This document shows positions 1 through 6,673 of a stretch of 25,033 nucleotides of DNA, in pieces. Below the pieces are notes generated by a model. The model saw only the letters and a list, made by a program, of their open reading frames with translations. It made no database searches and had not been told where the DNA came from. The translations under genes and the position numbers were made by a program. The stretch is taken from the NCBI GenBank assembly GCA_964423095.1, contig CAYRDI010000030.1, forward strand, positions 1 to 25,033, written 5' to 3'. The stretch is from Micavibrio_A sp964423095 (GTDB lineage Bacteria; Pseudomonadota; Alphaproteobacteria; Micavibrionales; Micavibrionaceae). Numbering within the stretch: the first letter of the stretch is position 1; every line of letters begins with the position of its first letter.

Positions 1-663
1 GGTATCAACCGCACCTGGGATTCCCGCTGGTTCGATGACCGCAAATATGCGGACAAGCTGGTTCAGGATCTGGAACTGCGCAAATATGTGCAGACAAAAC
101 TGAAAGCCGCCGGTATTTCCAAGGTCGTGATCGAACGCGCCGCAAAAAACACGAAAGTGACCGTGTACACGGCACGCCCCGGTGTGATTATCGGTAAAAA
201 AGGTGCGGACATCGAAAAGCTGCGCAAAGACCTTTCGAGCCGTGCCGGTTCCGAAGTGTCCTTGAACATCGTCGAAATCCGCAAACCGGAAATCGATGCG
301 CAACTGGTTGCCGAAGGCGTCTGCCAGCAGCTGGAACGTCGCGTATCGTTCCGCCGCGCCATGAAACGCGCAACGCAATCCGCGATGCGTCTGGGTGGTC
401 AGGGGATCCGTGTCAACGTATCGGGCCGTCTCGGCGGTGCCGACATCGCGCGGACTGAATGGTATCGTGAAGGCCGTGTTCCGCTGCACACATTACGTGC
501 CGATATGGATTACGGTTTTGCCGAAGCACTGACGACCTACGGGATCATCGGGGTGAAGGTCTGGATCTACAAGGGAGATGTGATGGCCCATGATCCGATG
601 GCCCGCGACAAACGCATGGGCGAAAATACCGCGACGGGCGGCCAACCCCGTAACAACGGTTAA
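1..663 (+). CDS. rpsC: 30S ribosomal protein S3, 5' end outside window
   Basis: S3 sits at the mRNA entry channel of the 30S subunit and contributes to its helicase activity. Reading from base 1 the frame is open and begins GINRTWDSRWFDD, which is the conserved S3 N-terminal region a dozen or so residues after the true start, so only the extreme N-terminus is missing. The type II KH domain is visible with its GxxG loop in VIIGKKGADIEKLR (about residues 62-75 of the visible part), followed by the C-terminal S3 domain with RREGRVPL-like sequence (EWYREGRVPLHTLRADMDYG). The GTG at 88 is an internal codon and not the start. It is the first gene of the visible S10-type cluster. It is separated from rplP by an unusually long 204-nt spacer. 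Confidence 0.97.
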   Translation, partial: GINRTWDSRWFDDRKYADKLVQDLELRKYVQTKLKAAGISKVVIERAAKNTKVTVYTARPGVIIGKKGADIEKLRKDLSSRAGSEVSLNIVEIRKPEIDAQLVAEGVCQQLERRVSFRRAMKRATQSAMRLGGQGIRVNVSGRLGGADIARTEWYREGRVPLHTLRADMDYGFAEALTTYGIIGVKVWIYKGDVMAHDPMARDKRMGENTATGGQPRNNG

Positions 664-674
664 TAATTTAAGGG

Positions 675-707
675 TTTGGGCCGAAAAAATTAATGATTCG
701 GCCCAAA
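675..707 (+). repeat. Perfect 11-bp inverted repeat after rpsC
   Basis: TTTGGGCCGAA (675-685) and TTCGGCCCAAA (697-707) are perfect reverse complements around an 11-nt A/T-rich loop, starting 12 nt after the rpsC stop codon. No T-run follows on the plus strand, so this is not a canonical intrinsic terminator. It could be an RNA-stabilising 3' stem or a processing site. The structure is seen directly; the role is unknown. Confidence 0.75.
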
Positions 708-740
708 ATAACGCTGGTAATTCTAAAAATTTGACTATAT

Positions 741-776
741 AGTCCGCCCGAATTTAAGAAATTCCACGGACTTTTT
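741..776 (+). terminator. Terminator-like interrupted hairpin between rpsC and rplP
   Basis: AGTCCG (741-746) pairs with CGGACT (767-772), and inside it GAATTT (750-755) pairs with AAATTC (759-764) around an AAG loop. The hairpin runs directly into TTTTT (772-776), which gives it the form of a weak intrinsic terminator. A competing fold is possible: CTATAT (735-740) with ATATAG (791-796) plus CCGAATT (748-754) with AATTCGG (782-788). The two folds exclude each other, as in an attenuator. A perfect 12-bp palindrome, GACTATATAGTC (733-744), overlaps the 5' arm. A third hairpin (797-801 with 820-824, inner CCCC/GGGG at 805-808 and 812-815) follows. Pairing is seen; regulation is inferred. Confidence 0.4.
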
Positions 777-867
777 AGCGGAATTCGGCCATATAGAGAC
801 TGCTCCCCAAAGGGGTTCAAGTCTATGTGAGCGAAATTTTTTATTGTCGAAACGGAAAGTTTTAACG

Positions 868-1281
868 ATGTTACAACCGAAGAAAACAAAATTCAGAAAG
901 GCCCATAAGGGCCGTATCCATGGGGAAGCCAAGGGTGGCTCCTCGCTCTCCTTTGGCGCGTTTGGCTTGAAAGCCATGGCCCCGGAGCGTATCACGGCCC
1001 GCCAGATCGAAGCGGCCCGCCGTTGCATCGCCCGTCATATGAAGCGTCAGGGAAAAGTCTGGATCCGCGTATTCCCGGATGTGCCGGTTTCCAAAAAGCC
1101 GCTCGAAGTGCGGATGGGTTCCGGTAAAGGATCGCCCGAATTCTGGGTTTGCCGCGTGAAGCCCGGCCGCATCCTGTTCGAACTGGACGGTATTCCCAAG
1201 GAACTGGCCCGTGAAGCCCTGGACCTTGCTGCCGCAAAACTGCCGATGGCGACGAAATTCGTTGCACGTATCGGCGAGTAA
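868..1281 (+). CDS. rplP: 50S ribosomal protein L16
   Basis: L16 organises the 50S region around the A-site tRNA and the peptidyl transferase centre. The protein starts MLQPKKTKFRKAHKGRIHG, the standard L16 N-terminus, so the ATG at 868 is the start; an in-frame TTG at 844 would add eight uncharacteristic residues. It is 137 aa, the usual family length, and shows the GSSLSFGAFGLKA segment and the conserved Arg/Lys-rich central part. The upstream Shine-Dalgarno-like GGAAAG is weak. The 204-nt spacer before it is odd, since rplP normally follows rpsC almost immediately. Confidence 0.97.
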   Translation: MLQPKKTKFRKAHKGRIHGEAKGGSSLSFGAFGLKAMAPERITARQIEAARRCIARHMKRQGKVWIRVFPDVPVSKKPLEVRMGSGKGSPEFWVCRVKPGRILFELDGIPKELAREALDLAAAKLPMATKFVARIGE

Positions 1282-1296
1282 AGAGGAGTTTAAAAG

Positions 1297-1533
1297 ATGA
1301 AAGCCGAAGACCTGATTGGCAAAACCAAAGACGAACTGCAAAAGGCCCTTATGGATGCCCGTAAGGAGCAGTTCAACGCCCGTATGCAACGTGCGGCGGG
1401 GCAGCTGGAAAATACGGCGTCCATGCGCGCGCAGCGTCGCGACATCGCCCGTATCAAGACAGCCATGAATGCGAAAACCGAAGCGGCTTCTGCAAAGAAG
1501 GCTCCGGTCAAAAAGAAATCCGCCAAGGCGTAA
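1297..1533 (+). CDS. rpmC: 50S ribosomal protein L29
   Basis: L29 lies near the polypeptide exit tunnel beside L23 and helps form the docking site for trigger factor and SRP. The two-helix L29 core is recognisable as MKAEDLIGKTKDELQKAL, then KEQFNARMQRAAGQLENT and RRDIARIKTAMNA. The family core ends at about residue 63. The last 15 or so residues are a lysine/alanine-rich tail (EAASAKKAPVKKKSAKA). A good ribosome binding site (GAGGAG) precedes the ATG, and the gene sits 15 nt after rplP. Confidence 0.96.
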   Translation: MKAEDLIGKTKDELQKALMDARKEQFNARMQRAAGQLENTASMRAQRRDIARIKTAMNAKTEAASAKKAPVKKKSAKA

Positions 1534-1545
1534 GGAGACAAGAAG

Positions 1546-1914
1546 ATGCCGCGTCGTATATTGGAAGGTACCGTCGTCAGCAACAAAATGGACAAAACCA
1601 TCACGGTTTTGGTCGAACGTCGCACGATGCACCCCGTTTACAAAAAATACCTGAAACGCTCGGCCAAATATGCTGCGCACGATGAAAACAACGTCGCGCA
1701 AGAAGGCCAGAAGGTTCAGATCATCGAATGCGCGCCGATCTCCAAGCGTAAGAGCTGGGTTCTGCTGGTCGATGGCAAAGAGCAAGCTCCGGTTGTTGTG
1801 AAAGGTCAGCCGAAAGCTGCCCCGAAGCGCGAAACTGCTCCGAAAGCTGCAGAAGAAAAAGCAGCCGCCAAAAAGCCGGCCGCGAAAAAAGCTGCTGCAA
1901 AGAAAAAAGCATAA
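1546..1914 (+). CDS. rpsQ: 30S ribosomal protein S17 with a Lys/Ala-rich tail
   Basis: S17 is a primary 16S rRNA binder with an OB fold. The core runs from MPRRILEGTVVSNKMDKT through HPVYKKYLKRSAKYAAHDE to the ECAPISKRKSWVLL signature at about residues 63-76. Typical S17 proteins end near residue 80-85. This one is 122 aa because of a C-terminal stretch rich in Lys, Ala and Pro with AAKKPAAK-type repeats, resembling histone H1 tails. Such tails are probably disordered and may bind rRNA. The start ATG follows a clear AAGGAGA site. Confidence 0.96.
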   Translation: MPRRILEGTVVSNKMDKTITVLVERRTMHPVYKKYLKRSAKYAAHDENNVAQEGQKVQIIECAPISKRKSWVLLVDGKEQAPVVVKGQPKAAPKRETAPKAAEEKAAAKKPAAKKAAAKKKA

Positions 1915-1949
1915 CGAACGATAAGCATAGGCGAAAAAGGATTTAAAAC

Positions 1950-2318
1950 ATGATCCAGATGCAATCAAATATGGAAGTGGCCGATAACTCTGGCGCGCGT
2001 CGCGTGGAGTGTATCAAGGTCCTCGGCGGTTCCAAGCGCCGCACGGCCAACATCGGTGATGTTGTTGTTGTTTCCATCAAGGATGCCATTCCCCGCGGCC
2101 GCGTGAAGAAGGGCGATGTGCGTAAAGCTGTTATCGTTCGTTCCAAGCATGGTCTGAACCGCGCGAACGGCGAAAAAATCCGTTTCGATACGAATGCCTG
2201 CGTTCTGATCGCCACGAACGGCGAACCGATCGGCACCCGTATCTTCGGGCCTGTCACGCGCGAACTGCGTGGTAAAGGCTACATGAAAATCATTTCCCTC
2301 GCAGGAGAGGTGCTCTAA
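1950..2318 (+). CDS. rplN: 50S ribosomal protein L14
   Basis: L14 binds 23S rRNA at the subunit interface and contacts 16S helix 14; it is also the docking site of the silencing factor RsfS. The 122-aa length is exactly that of the family. The sequence carries MIQMQSNMEVADNSGARRVE at the N-terminus, VVVSIKDAIPRGRVKKGDV, and the FGPVTRELR signature near the C-terminus. The stop codon overlaps the rplX start (TAATG), which suggests translational coupling. Confidence 0.97.
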   Translation: MIQMQSNMEVADNSGARRVECIKVLGGSKRRTANIGDVVVVSIKDAIPRGRVKKGDVRKAVIVRSKHGLNRANGEKIRFDTNACVLIATNGEPIGTRIFGPVTRELRGKGYMKIISLAGEVL

Positions 2319-2638
2319 TGGCGAACGCAAAAATGAAATTGAAAAAAGGCGATTCCGTAATCGTTCTTACCGGTAAGGACAAGGGCAAAAAAGGTGAAAT
2401 CCTTCGCGCCATTCCGACTGAAAACCGTGTGGTTGTGGCGGGCGTCAATGTTGTGAAAAAGCACACGAAACCTTCGCAATTCTCCGCTGGCGGAATTGAA
2501 ACCAAGGAACTGTCGATCCATGTTTCCAACGTGGCTCTGGCCGATCCGAAAAAAGGCGTAGCAACCCGCGTTGGTTACAAGACGCTGAAAGATGGCAAAA
2601 AAGTACGCGTTGCCAAAAAATCCGGCGAAACGCTGTAA
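2318..2638 (+). CDS. rplX: 50S ribosomal protein L24
   Basis: L24 is an assembly initiator that binds the 5' end of 23S rRNA. The KOW motif is clear at residues 8-35 (KKGDSVIVLTGKDKGKKGEI), followed by the VAGVNVVKKHTKPSQ segment that is diagnostic for the family. It is 106 aa, the normal length, and starts inside the rplN stop codon. Confidence 0.97.
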   Translation: MANAKMKLKKGDSVIVLTGKDKGKKGEILRAIPTENRVVVAGVNVVKKHTKPSQFSAGGIETKELSIHVSNVALADPKKGVATRVGYKTLKDGKKVRVAKKSGETL

Positions 2639-2651
2639 GAGGTAAATGACC

Positions 2652-3218
2652 ATGGCACAGGCAAAGAAAAAAGATTACACGCCGCGCTTTCAGGAGCGTT
2701 ACGAGCAAAAGCTCAAAAAGGCTCTGAAAGAAAAATACGGCATTAAAAACGATCATGCGATTCCGCAATTGACGAAAATTGTGATCAACATGGGCGTTGG
2801 CGCGGCTGTGACGGACCGTAAAGCCGTTGAAGCGGCTGCCGCCGAACTCGCGCTGATCGCCGGGCAAAAACCCGTGATCACGAAGGCTCGTAAATCCAAC
2901 GCATCCTTTAAAGTGCGTGAAAATATGGACATTGGCTGCAAGGTCACGCTGCGCCGTGAAAAAATGTACGAATTCCTGGATCGTCTGGTTACGATCGCGC
3001 TGCCCCGTATCCGCGACTTCCGCGGTATCAACGGACGCAGCTTCGATGGTCGCGGCAACTACGCCTTCGGGATTAAGGAACACATTGTGTTCCCGGAAAT
3101 CGAATACGACAAGGTATCTGCCGTTCGCGGGATGGACATTATTATCTGTACATCTGCGGCGAATGACGAACAGGCAAAAGAATTGCTGCGCGGCTTTGAA
3201 ATGCCGTTCCGCAACTAG
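2652..3218 (+). CDS. rplE: 50S ribosomal protein L5
   Basis: L5 binds 5S rRNA and forms the B1b bridge to S13 in the small subunit. Diagnostic segments are QLTKIVINMGVGAAV, QKPVITKARKSNASFKVRE and RDFRGINGRSFDGRGNYAFG. Two in-frame ATGs exist, at 2646 and 2652. The AGAGG site at 2638-2642 is 9 nt from the second and only 3 nt from the first, so 2652 is preferred (188 aa). The product begins MAQAKKKDYTPRFQERYEQK, matching alphaproteobacterial L5. Confidence 0.95.
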   Translation: MAQAKKKDYTPRFQERYEQKLKKALKEKYGIKNDHAIPQLTKIVINMGVGAAVTDRKAVEAAAAELALIAGQKPVITKARKSNASFKVRENMDIGCKVTLRREKMYEFLDRLVTIALPRIRDFRGINGRSFDGRGNYAFGIKEHIVFPEIEYDKVSAVRGMDIIICTSAANDEQAKELLRGFEMPFRN

Positions 3219-3240
3219 GATTATGTGAGGAAGAAGACAC

Positions 3241-3546
3241 ATGGCAAAAGCAAGTGCGATCAACAGAAACAACAAGCGGAAAAAGCTCGCCAAGAGCCTT
3301 TCGAGCAAGCGTGAAAAGCTGAAAGACGTTATCGGCAACAAAGACCTGCCGATGGAAGAGCGTTTTGCCGCTGTTCTGAAGCTGGCCGAAATGCCGCGCA
3401 ACTCCTCGAAAACACGGATCCGCAACCGCTGTGCCCTGACGGGTCGTCCGCGCGGGAACTTCCGTAAATTCAACCTCTGCCGTGTGGCATTGCGCGATCT
3501 CGCATCGCGTGGCGAACTGCCCGGCGTAACGAAATCCAGCTGGTAA
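3241..3546 (+). CDS. rpsN: 30S ribosomal protein S14, zinc-independent form
   Basis: S14 is a late-binding 30S head protein. At 101 aa it is the long, zinc-free type: the CxxC pairs of the short zinc-binding form are absent. The C-terminal signature KTRIRNRCALTGRPRGNFRK followed by LCRVALRDLASRGELPG is intact. It follows rplE by 22 nt with a GAGGAAGAAG ribosome binding site. Confidence 0.97.
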   Translation: MAKASAINRNNKRKKLAKSLSSKREKLKDVIGNKDLPMEERFAAVLKLAEMPRNSSKTRIRNRCALTGRPRGNFRKFNLCRVALRDLASRGELPGVTKSSW

Positions 3547-3561
3547 GGGAGAGATAAGAAC

Positions 3562-3960
3562 ATGTCTATGAATGATCCCCTCGGCGATATGCTGACCCGC
3601 ATCCGGAACGGCCAGAATGCCCGCAAGGCATATGTTGTTGCACCGTTCTCCAAACTGCAGGAAGCTGTTTGCAAGGTTTTGACCGAAGAAGGCTATATCC
3701 GCGGCTACAAAGTCAACGATATGGGTAACAACAAAAAAGAACTGCAGGTTGAATTGAAATACGATGCCGGACAGCCGGTGATCCGCGAATTGAAGCGTAT
3801 CTCCACACCGGGCCGTCGTATTTATGCCCAAATCAAGGGTCTGCCGCAGTTCTATAACGGTCTTGGCGTAAAAATCCTGTCCACCCCGCAGGGCGTGATG
3901 GCTGACCACAAGGCGAAAGCCGCGAATGTGGGCGGCGAAGTCCTCTGCCAGGTGTTCTAA
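3562..3960 (+). CDS. rpsH: 30S ribosomal protein S8
   Basis: S8 is a primary 16S rRNA binder of the central domain, and in Escherichia coli it is the translational repressor of the spc operon. The N-terminus (MSMNDPLGDMLTRIRNGQNA) and C-terminal signature (GLGVKILSTPQGVMADHKA) are both present; 132 aa is normal. An ATG at 3568 is an alternative, but the GGGAG site at 3547-3551 fits 3562. I found no obvious copy of the E. coli S8-binding fold near rplE, but did not fold the RNA. Confidence 0.97.
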   Translation: MSMNDPLGDMLTRIRNGQNARKAYVVAPFSKLQEAVCKVLTEEGYIRGYKVNDMGNNKKELQVELKYDAGQPVIRELKRISTPGRRIYAQIKGLPQFYNGLGVKILSTPQGVMADHKAKAANVGGEVLCQVF

Positions 3961-3979
3961 GGGAAAGGAAGAAAAAACC

Positions 3980-4513
3980 ATGTCTCGTATTGGTAAAAAC
4001 CCCGTAGCTCTTCCCGAAGGCGTGACCGCCAGCGTGGATGGCCAGGTAGTCAAGGCCAAGGGTCCGAAGGGCGAACTGCAGGTTGTCGTGCATGACGACG
4101 TGTCGGTGAAAATGGTCGATGGAAAAATCAAACTCGAACAACGCGCCAATTCTCTGCGCGCCAAGAAACTGTGGCCGACGATGCGCACGCTCGTTAAAAA
4201 CATCGTTGTCGGTGTGAAAGAGGGCTACAGCGAAGATCTGGAAATCCAGGGCGTCGGTCTGCGTTGCGCGATGCAGGGAAACACGCTGGTGCTCCAGCTT
4301 GGCTTCTCTCACGAAGTACGTTTTGACGTTCCGGCCGGGATCAAAATCACGGTAACCGATCAAACCAAGATCAAGATCGAAGGCATCGACAAACAGGCTG
4401 TTGGTCAATGTGCTGCGAAAATTCGTTCCTTCAAACGTCCGGAGCCATATAAGGGCAAAGGCATTCGTTATGTCGGCGAATACGTCATGATCAAAGAAGG
4501 CAAGAAGAAGTAA
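3980..4513 (+). CDS. rplF: 50S ribosomal protein L6
   Basis: L6 lies at the base of the L7/L12 stalk near the sarcin-ricin loop. The open frame extends upstream to 3926 inside rpsH, but the family N-terminus MSRIGKNPVALPEGV begins at 3980, after an AAGGAAGAAA ribosome binding site. The 177-aa product has both L6 alpha/beta repeats and the C-terminal signature RRPEPYKGKGIRY in the form KRPEPYKGKGIRYVGE. It follows rpsH by 19 nt. Confidence 0.97.
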   Translation: MSRIGKNPVALPEGVTASVDGQVVKAKGPKGELQVVVHDDVSVKMVDGKIKLEQRANSLRAKKLWPTMRTLVKNIVVGVKEGYSEDLEIQGVGLRCAMQGNTLVLQLGFSHEVRFDVPAGIKITVTDQTKIKIEGIDKQAVGQCAAKIRSFKRPEPYKGKGIRYVGEYVMIKEGKKK

Positions 4514-4525
4514 GGACACATAGTC

Positions 4526-4903
4526 ATGAAAAAAAGAATTGGAAATTTTGCCAGACGTAGATTCGTGACCCGCAAAAAACTGCGGTCCGTGAACATCAAC
4601 CAGAACGCGACACGCGATGTGCGTCCGCGTCTGTCCATTCACCGCACGAACAAGCAAATCTATGCCCAGATCATCGACGATGTTCAGGGTGTGACGATTG
4701 CAGCGGCCAGCAGCCTTGATAAAGACGCCGGCCTGAAAAACGGCGGTAACGCCGATGCGGCCGCAAAGGTTGGCAAGCTGGTGGCGGAACGTGCGAAAAA
4801 AGCCGGCGTTCAAAAAGTGCAATTCGACCGCGGGGCGTTCCTCTATCATGGCCGTGTGAAGGCTTTGGCGGATGGCGCACGTGCCGGCGGACTGGAATTC
4901 TAA
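4526..4903 (+). CDS. rplR: 50S ribosomal protein L18
   Basis: L18 binds 5S rRNA and helps dock it on the central protuberance. The sequence has RPRLSIHRTNKQIYAQIIDD in the middle and the C-terminal FDRGAFLYHGRVKALADGAR signature. The length of 125 aa is slightly above the usual ~118-120 because of a few extra N-terminal basic residues. It follows rplF by 12 nt with an AAGGA site. Confidence 0.97.
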   Translation: MKKRIGNFARRRFVTRKKLRSVNINQNATRDVRPRLSIHRTNKQIYAQIIDDVQGVTIAAASSLDKDAGLKNGGNADAAAKVGKLVAERAKKAGVQKVQFDRGAFLYHGRVKALADGARAGGLEF

Positions 4904-4915
4904 GGAGCAATGAAG

Positions 4916-5485
4916 ATGGCAAAAGCAGACAGACAACCCCGCGAAAAAGAAGAGTCCGAGTTCATTGAAAAACTCGTGGCCGTCAACCGCGTGGCGAAAG
5001 TGGTCAAGGGCGGGCGTCGCTTCGGTTTTGCGGCACTGGTCGTGATCGGCGATGGTCGCGGCCGTGTTGGCACGGGACACTCCAAGGCAAAAGAAGTGCC
5101 GGATGCGATCAAAAAGGCAACAGATCAGGCAAAACGCAAAATGATGCGTGTGCCGCTGCGCGATGGCCGTACGCTGCACCATGATATCAAGGGGCACTTT
5201 GGTGCTGGCCGTGTGACGTTGCGCGCGGCAAAACCCGGTACGGGGATCATCGCGGGCGGCCCGATGCGCGCCGTGTTCGAATGCCTGGGCGTTCAGGACG
5301 TTGTGGCGAAAGTCACGGGTTCCAACAACCCTTACAACATGGTCAACGCAACGCTCGAGGCTCTGAGCCAGATGCAATCGCCCCGTCAGGTGGCGTCCCG
5401 TCGTGGCAAAAAGGTTTCCGATGTTGTGGCACAACGCGAAGGTTCGCAAGCCGGTGAAGCTGCGGATGAAGCGAACGAAGAATAA
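4916..5485 (+). CDS. rpsE: 30S ribosomal protein S5
   Basis: S5 acts in 30S decoding fidelity and mRNA unwinding with S3 and S4. The double-stranded-RNA-binding-like S5 N domain (about residues 22-86) includes VNRVAKVVKGGRRFGFAALV and GHSKAKEVPDAI, followed by the S5 C domain with GTGIIAGGPMRAVFE and GSNNPYNMVNAT. Two ATGs are available; AAGGAG at 4902-4907 lies 8 nt before 4916 and only 2 nt before 4910, so 4916 is chosen (189 aa). The C-terminus ends in an acidic Glu/Ala-rich tail. Confidence 0.96.
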   Translation: MAKADRQPREKEESEFIEKLVAVNRVAKVVKGGRRFGFAALVVIGDGRGRVGTGHSKAKEVPDAIKKATDQAKRKMMRVPLRDGRTLHHDIKGHFGAGRVTLRAAKPGTGIIAGGPMRAVFECLGVQDVVAKVTGSNNPYNMVNATLEALSQMQSPRQVASRRGKKVSDVVAQREGSQAGEAADEANEE

Positions 5486-5496
5486 GGAAGAACACC

Positions 5497-5739
5497 ATGA
5501 CGGAAACAAAGAAAAAAGCACCGGCGAAAAAAGCCGCCCCGAAAAAGGCAGCATCTGGTAAAACGGTAACGGTTACGCAAATCGCGTCCGCTGCTGGTCG
5601 TCTGCCGGTTCAGCGTAAAACGCTGATTGGCCTGGGTTTGAACAAGATCGGTCGTACCAGCACGCTGGAAGATACGGCCTCTGTCCGCGGTATGATCAAC
5701 GCGGTCAAACATTTAGTAAAGGTCGAAGAGGCTGCTTAA
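5497..5739 (+). CDS. rpmD: 50S ribosomal protein L30 with an N-terminal Lys/Ala extension
   Basis: L30 is a small 23S rRNA binder. The core starts at about residue 22 (KTVTVTQIASAAGRLPVQRK) and contains the LGLNKIGRTSTLEDTASVRGMI signature split over residues 45-67. The first 20 or so residues are a Lys/Ala/Pro-rich leader (KKKAPAKKAAPKKAA) absent from most L30 proteins, which are about 60 aa. The stop codon overlaps the ATG of the following unrecognised ORF (TAATG). Confidence 0.95.
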   Translation: MTETKKKAPAKKAAPKKAASGKTVTVTQIASAAGRLPVQRKTLIGLGLNKIGRTSTLEDTASVRGMINAVKHLVKVEEAA

Positions 5740-6014
5740 TGTCTGGACTTGCCTTTGATGGTTGGGCCCAAAACGTTGCGCGATCAGGCGTTGCCCCGCT
5801 ATTTGAGGTTGATGGTCTTGAGTTTTATGGATGGCATAAAAGACCCAGCGACAAGAAAGTTATGGGTGTTTTTAGAGAATCTGTTTTTGGTAGTGGCGGC
5901 TGCATTAGCCTGGAAAACTTTCAAAAACACGCAGAGGGTAAAGAACTAACCGGAAACAATACTGAAACGGCAATAAAGTTTGCGAAACAAGCTGTTGCTT
6001 GTTACCCAGCATAA
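5739..6014 (+). CDS. Unrecognised 91-aa ORF inside the spc operon
   Basis: I do not recognise this protein. It lies between rpmD and rplO, which are normally adjacent. It starts at an ATG that overlaps the rpmD stop (TAATG), so it could be translated by coupling, and ends 11 nt before rplO. The product is soluble-looking, with no signal peptide or membrane segment, two cysteines, and an aromatic-rich first half (GLEFYGWHKRPSDKK) followed by a probable C-terminal helix (ETAIKFAKQAVACYPA). Codon use differs from its ribosomal neighbours: AGA, CTA, TCA and ATA occur, and the stretch is visibly more AT-rich. This suggests a late insertion or a gene not tuned for high expression. A shorter, hydrophobic overlapping frame (5749-5949) is less likely. 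Confidence 0.55.
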   Translation: MSGLAFDGWAQNVARSGVAPLFEVDGLEFYGWHKRPSDKKVMGVFRESVFGSGGCISLENFQKHAEGKELTGNNTETAIKFAKQAVACYPA

Positions 6015-6025
6015 GGTAGGAAAAA

Positions 6026-6523
6026 ATGAAACTGAATGAATTGAAACCGAACGAAGGCGCCAAGCACAATTACAAGCGCATGGGCCGCGGTATCGGCTCC
6101 GGCAAGGGCAAAACCGGCGGCGTCGGGGTAAAGGGTCAAAAGGCCCGTTCCGGCGTTGCGATCAAGGGCTTTGAAGGCGGCCAGATGCCCCTTTATATGC
6201 GCCTGCCCAAGCATGGCTTTACGAACATTTTTGGCAAGGATACCGTGACCTTGACGGTTGCGCGCCTGCAACAGGCGATTGACAAGGGTCTGATTGATGC
6301 CAAGGGCACGATCGATGAAGACGCTCTGGTCAAGGCAAAAGTGATCAGCCACAAGCGCGATGGCGTTCGTCTGGTCGGCAAGGGTGCCTTGAAAGCCAAA
6401 GTATCCCTGAAGATTTCCGGGGCAACAAAAGGCGCGGCGGAAGCCGTGTCCAAAGCCGGCGGATCGATCGATTTCATCAAGATCGAAGTCAAGCCTGTGG
6501 AGCGTAAAAAGCCGATTAAATAA
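6026..6523 (+). CDS. rplO: 50S ribosomal protein L15
   Basis: L15 is a late-assembly 23S rRNA binder. The N-terminal glycine-rich extension is typical (GRGIGSGKGKTGGVGVKGQK, residues about 22-41), and the C-terminal domain shows VRLVGKGALKAKVSLKISGATK. Length is 165 aa. Its own AGGTAGGA site lies at the very end of the preceding ORF. An intrinsic terminator follows 19 nt after the stop, so this gene may end a transcription sub-unit. Confidence 0.97.
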   Translation: MKLNELKPNEGAKHNYKRMGRGIGSGKGKTGGVGVKGQKARSGVAIKGFEGGQMPLYMRLPKHGFTNIFGKDTVTLTVARLQQAIDKGLIDAKGTIDEDALVKAKVISHKRDGVRLVGKGALKAKVSLKISGATKGAAEAVSKAGGSIDFIKIEVKPVERKKPIK

Positions 6524-6542
6524 GGGCTTTGAAATGAACATA

Positions 6543-6571
6543 AACCCCCGCTCCGGCGGGGGTTGTTTTTT
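6543..6571 (+). terminator. Strong intrinsic terminator between rplO and secY
   Basis: AACCCCCGC (6543-6551) pairs perfectly with GCGGGGGTT (6556-6564) around a TCCG tetraloop, followed by GTTTTTT (6565-6571). This is a textbook Rho-independent terminator. It sits in the middle of the spc operon, which in most bacteria is read continuously from rplO into secY. Confidence 0.85.
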
Positions 6572-6673
6572 GGGGATGGGGACCGAAATATTTGGGGTCT
6601 TCCTCTTGTGGAACGGCTCTAAATTTCCTACAACAAAATGGAATAATCTATCCTATAGAAAGCGATCAGACCC

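Noticed and set aside
797..830. tRNA-like T-arm (GGGGTTCAAGTC) in the rpsC-rplP spacer
   Set aside because: The flanking bases do not form a T-stem, and no acceptor, D or anticodon arm can be fitted around it.
2445..3674. 409-codon minus-strand open frame over rplE and rpsN
   Set aside because: It is a shadow of the plus-strand ribosomal genes, with no binding site or known motif.
3833..5554. 573-codon open frame on the minus strand, antisense to rplF, rplR and rpsE
   Set aside because: Long antisense frames are common opposite strongly codon-biased ribosomal genes. The translation has no recognisable domain, is rich in Phe, Arg and His, and covers genes of certain identity.
5749..5949. 66-codon hydrophobic ORF overlapping the 91-codon ORF in the spc operon
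   Set aside because: It has no coupling to rpmD, no binding site and ends far before rplO. The longer frame fills the whole interval and is the better candidate.
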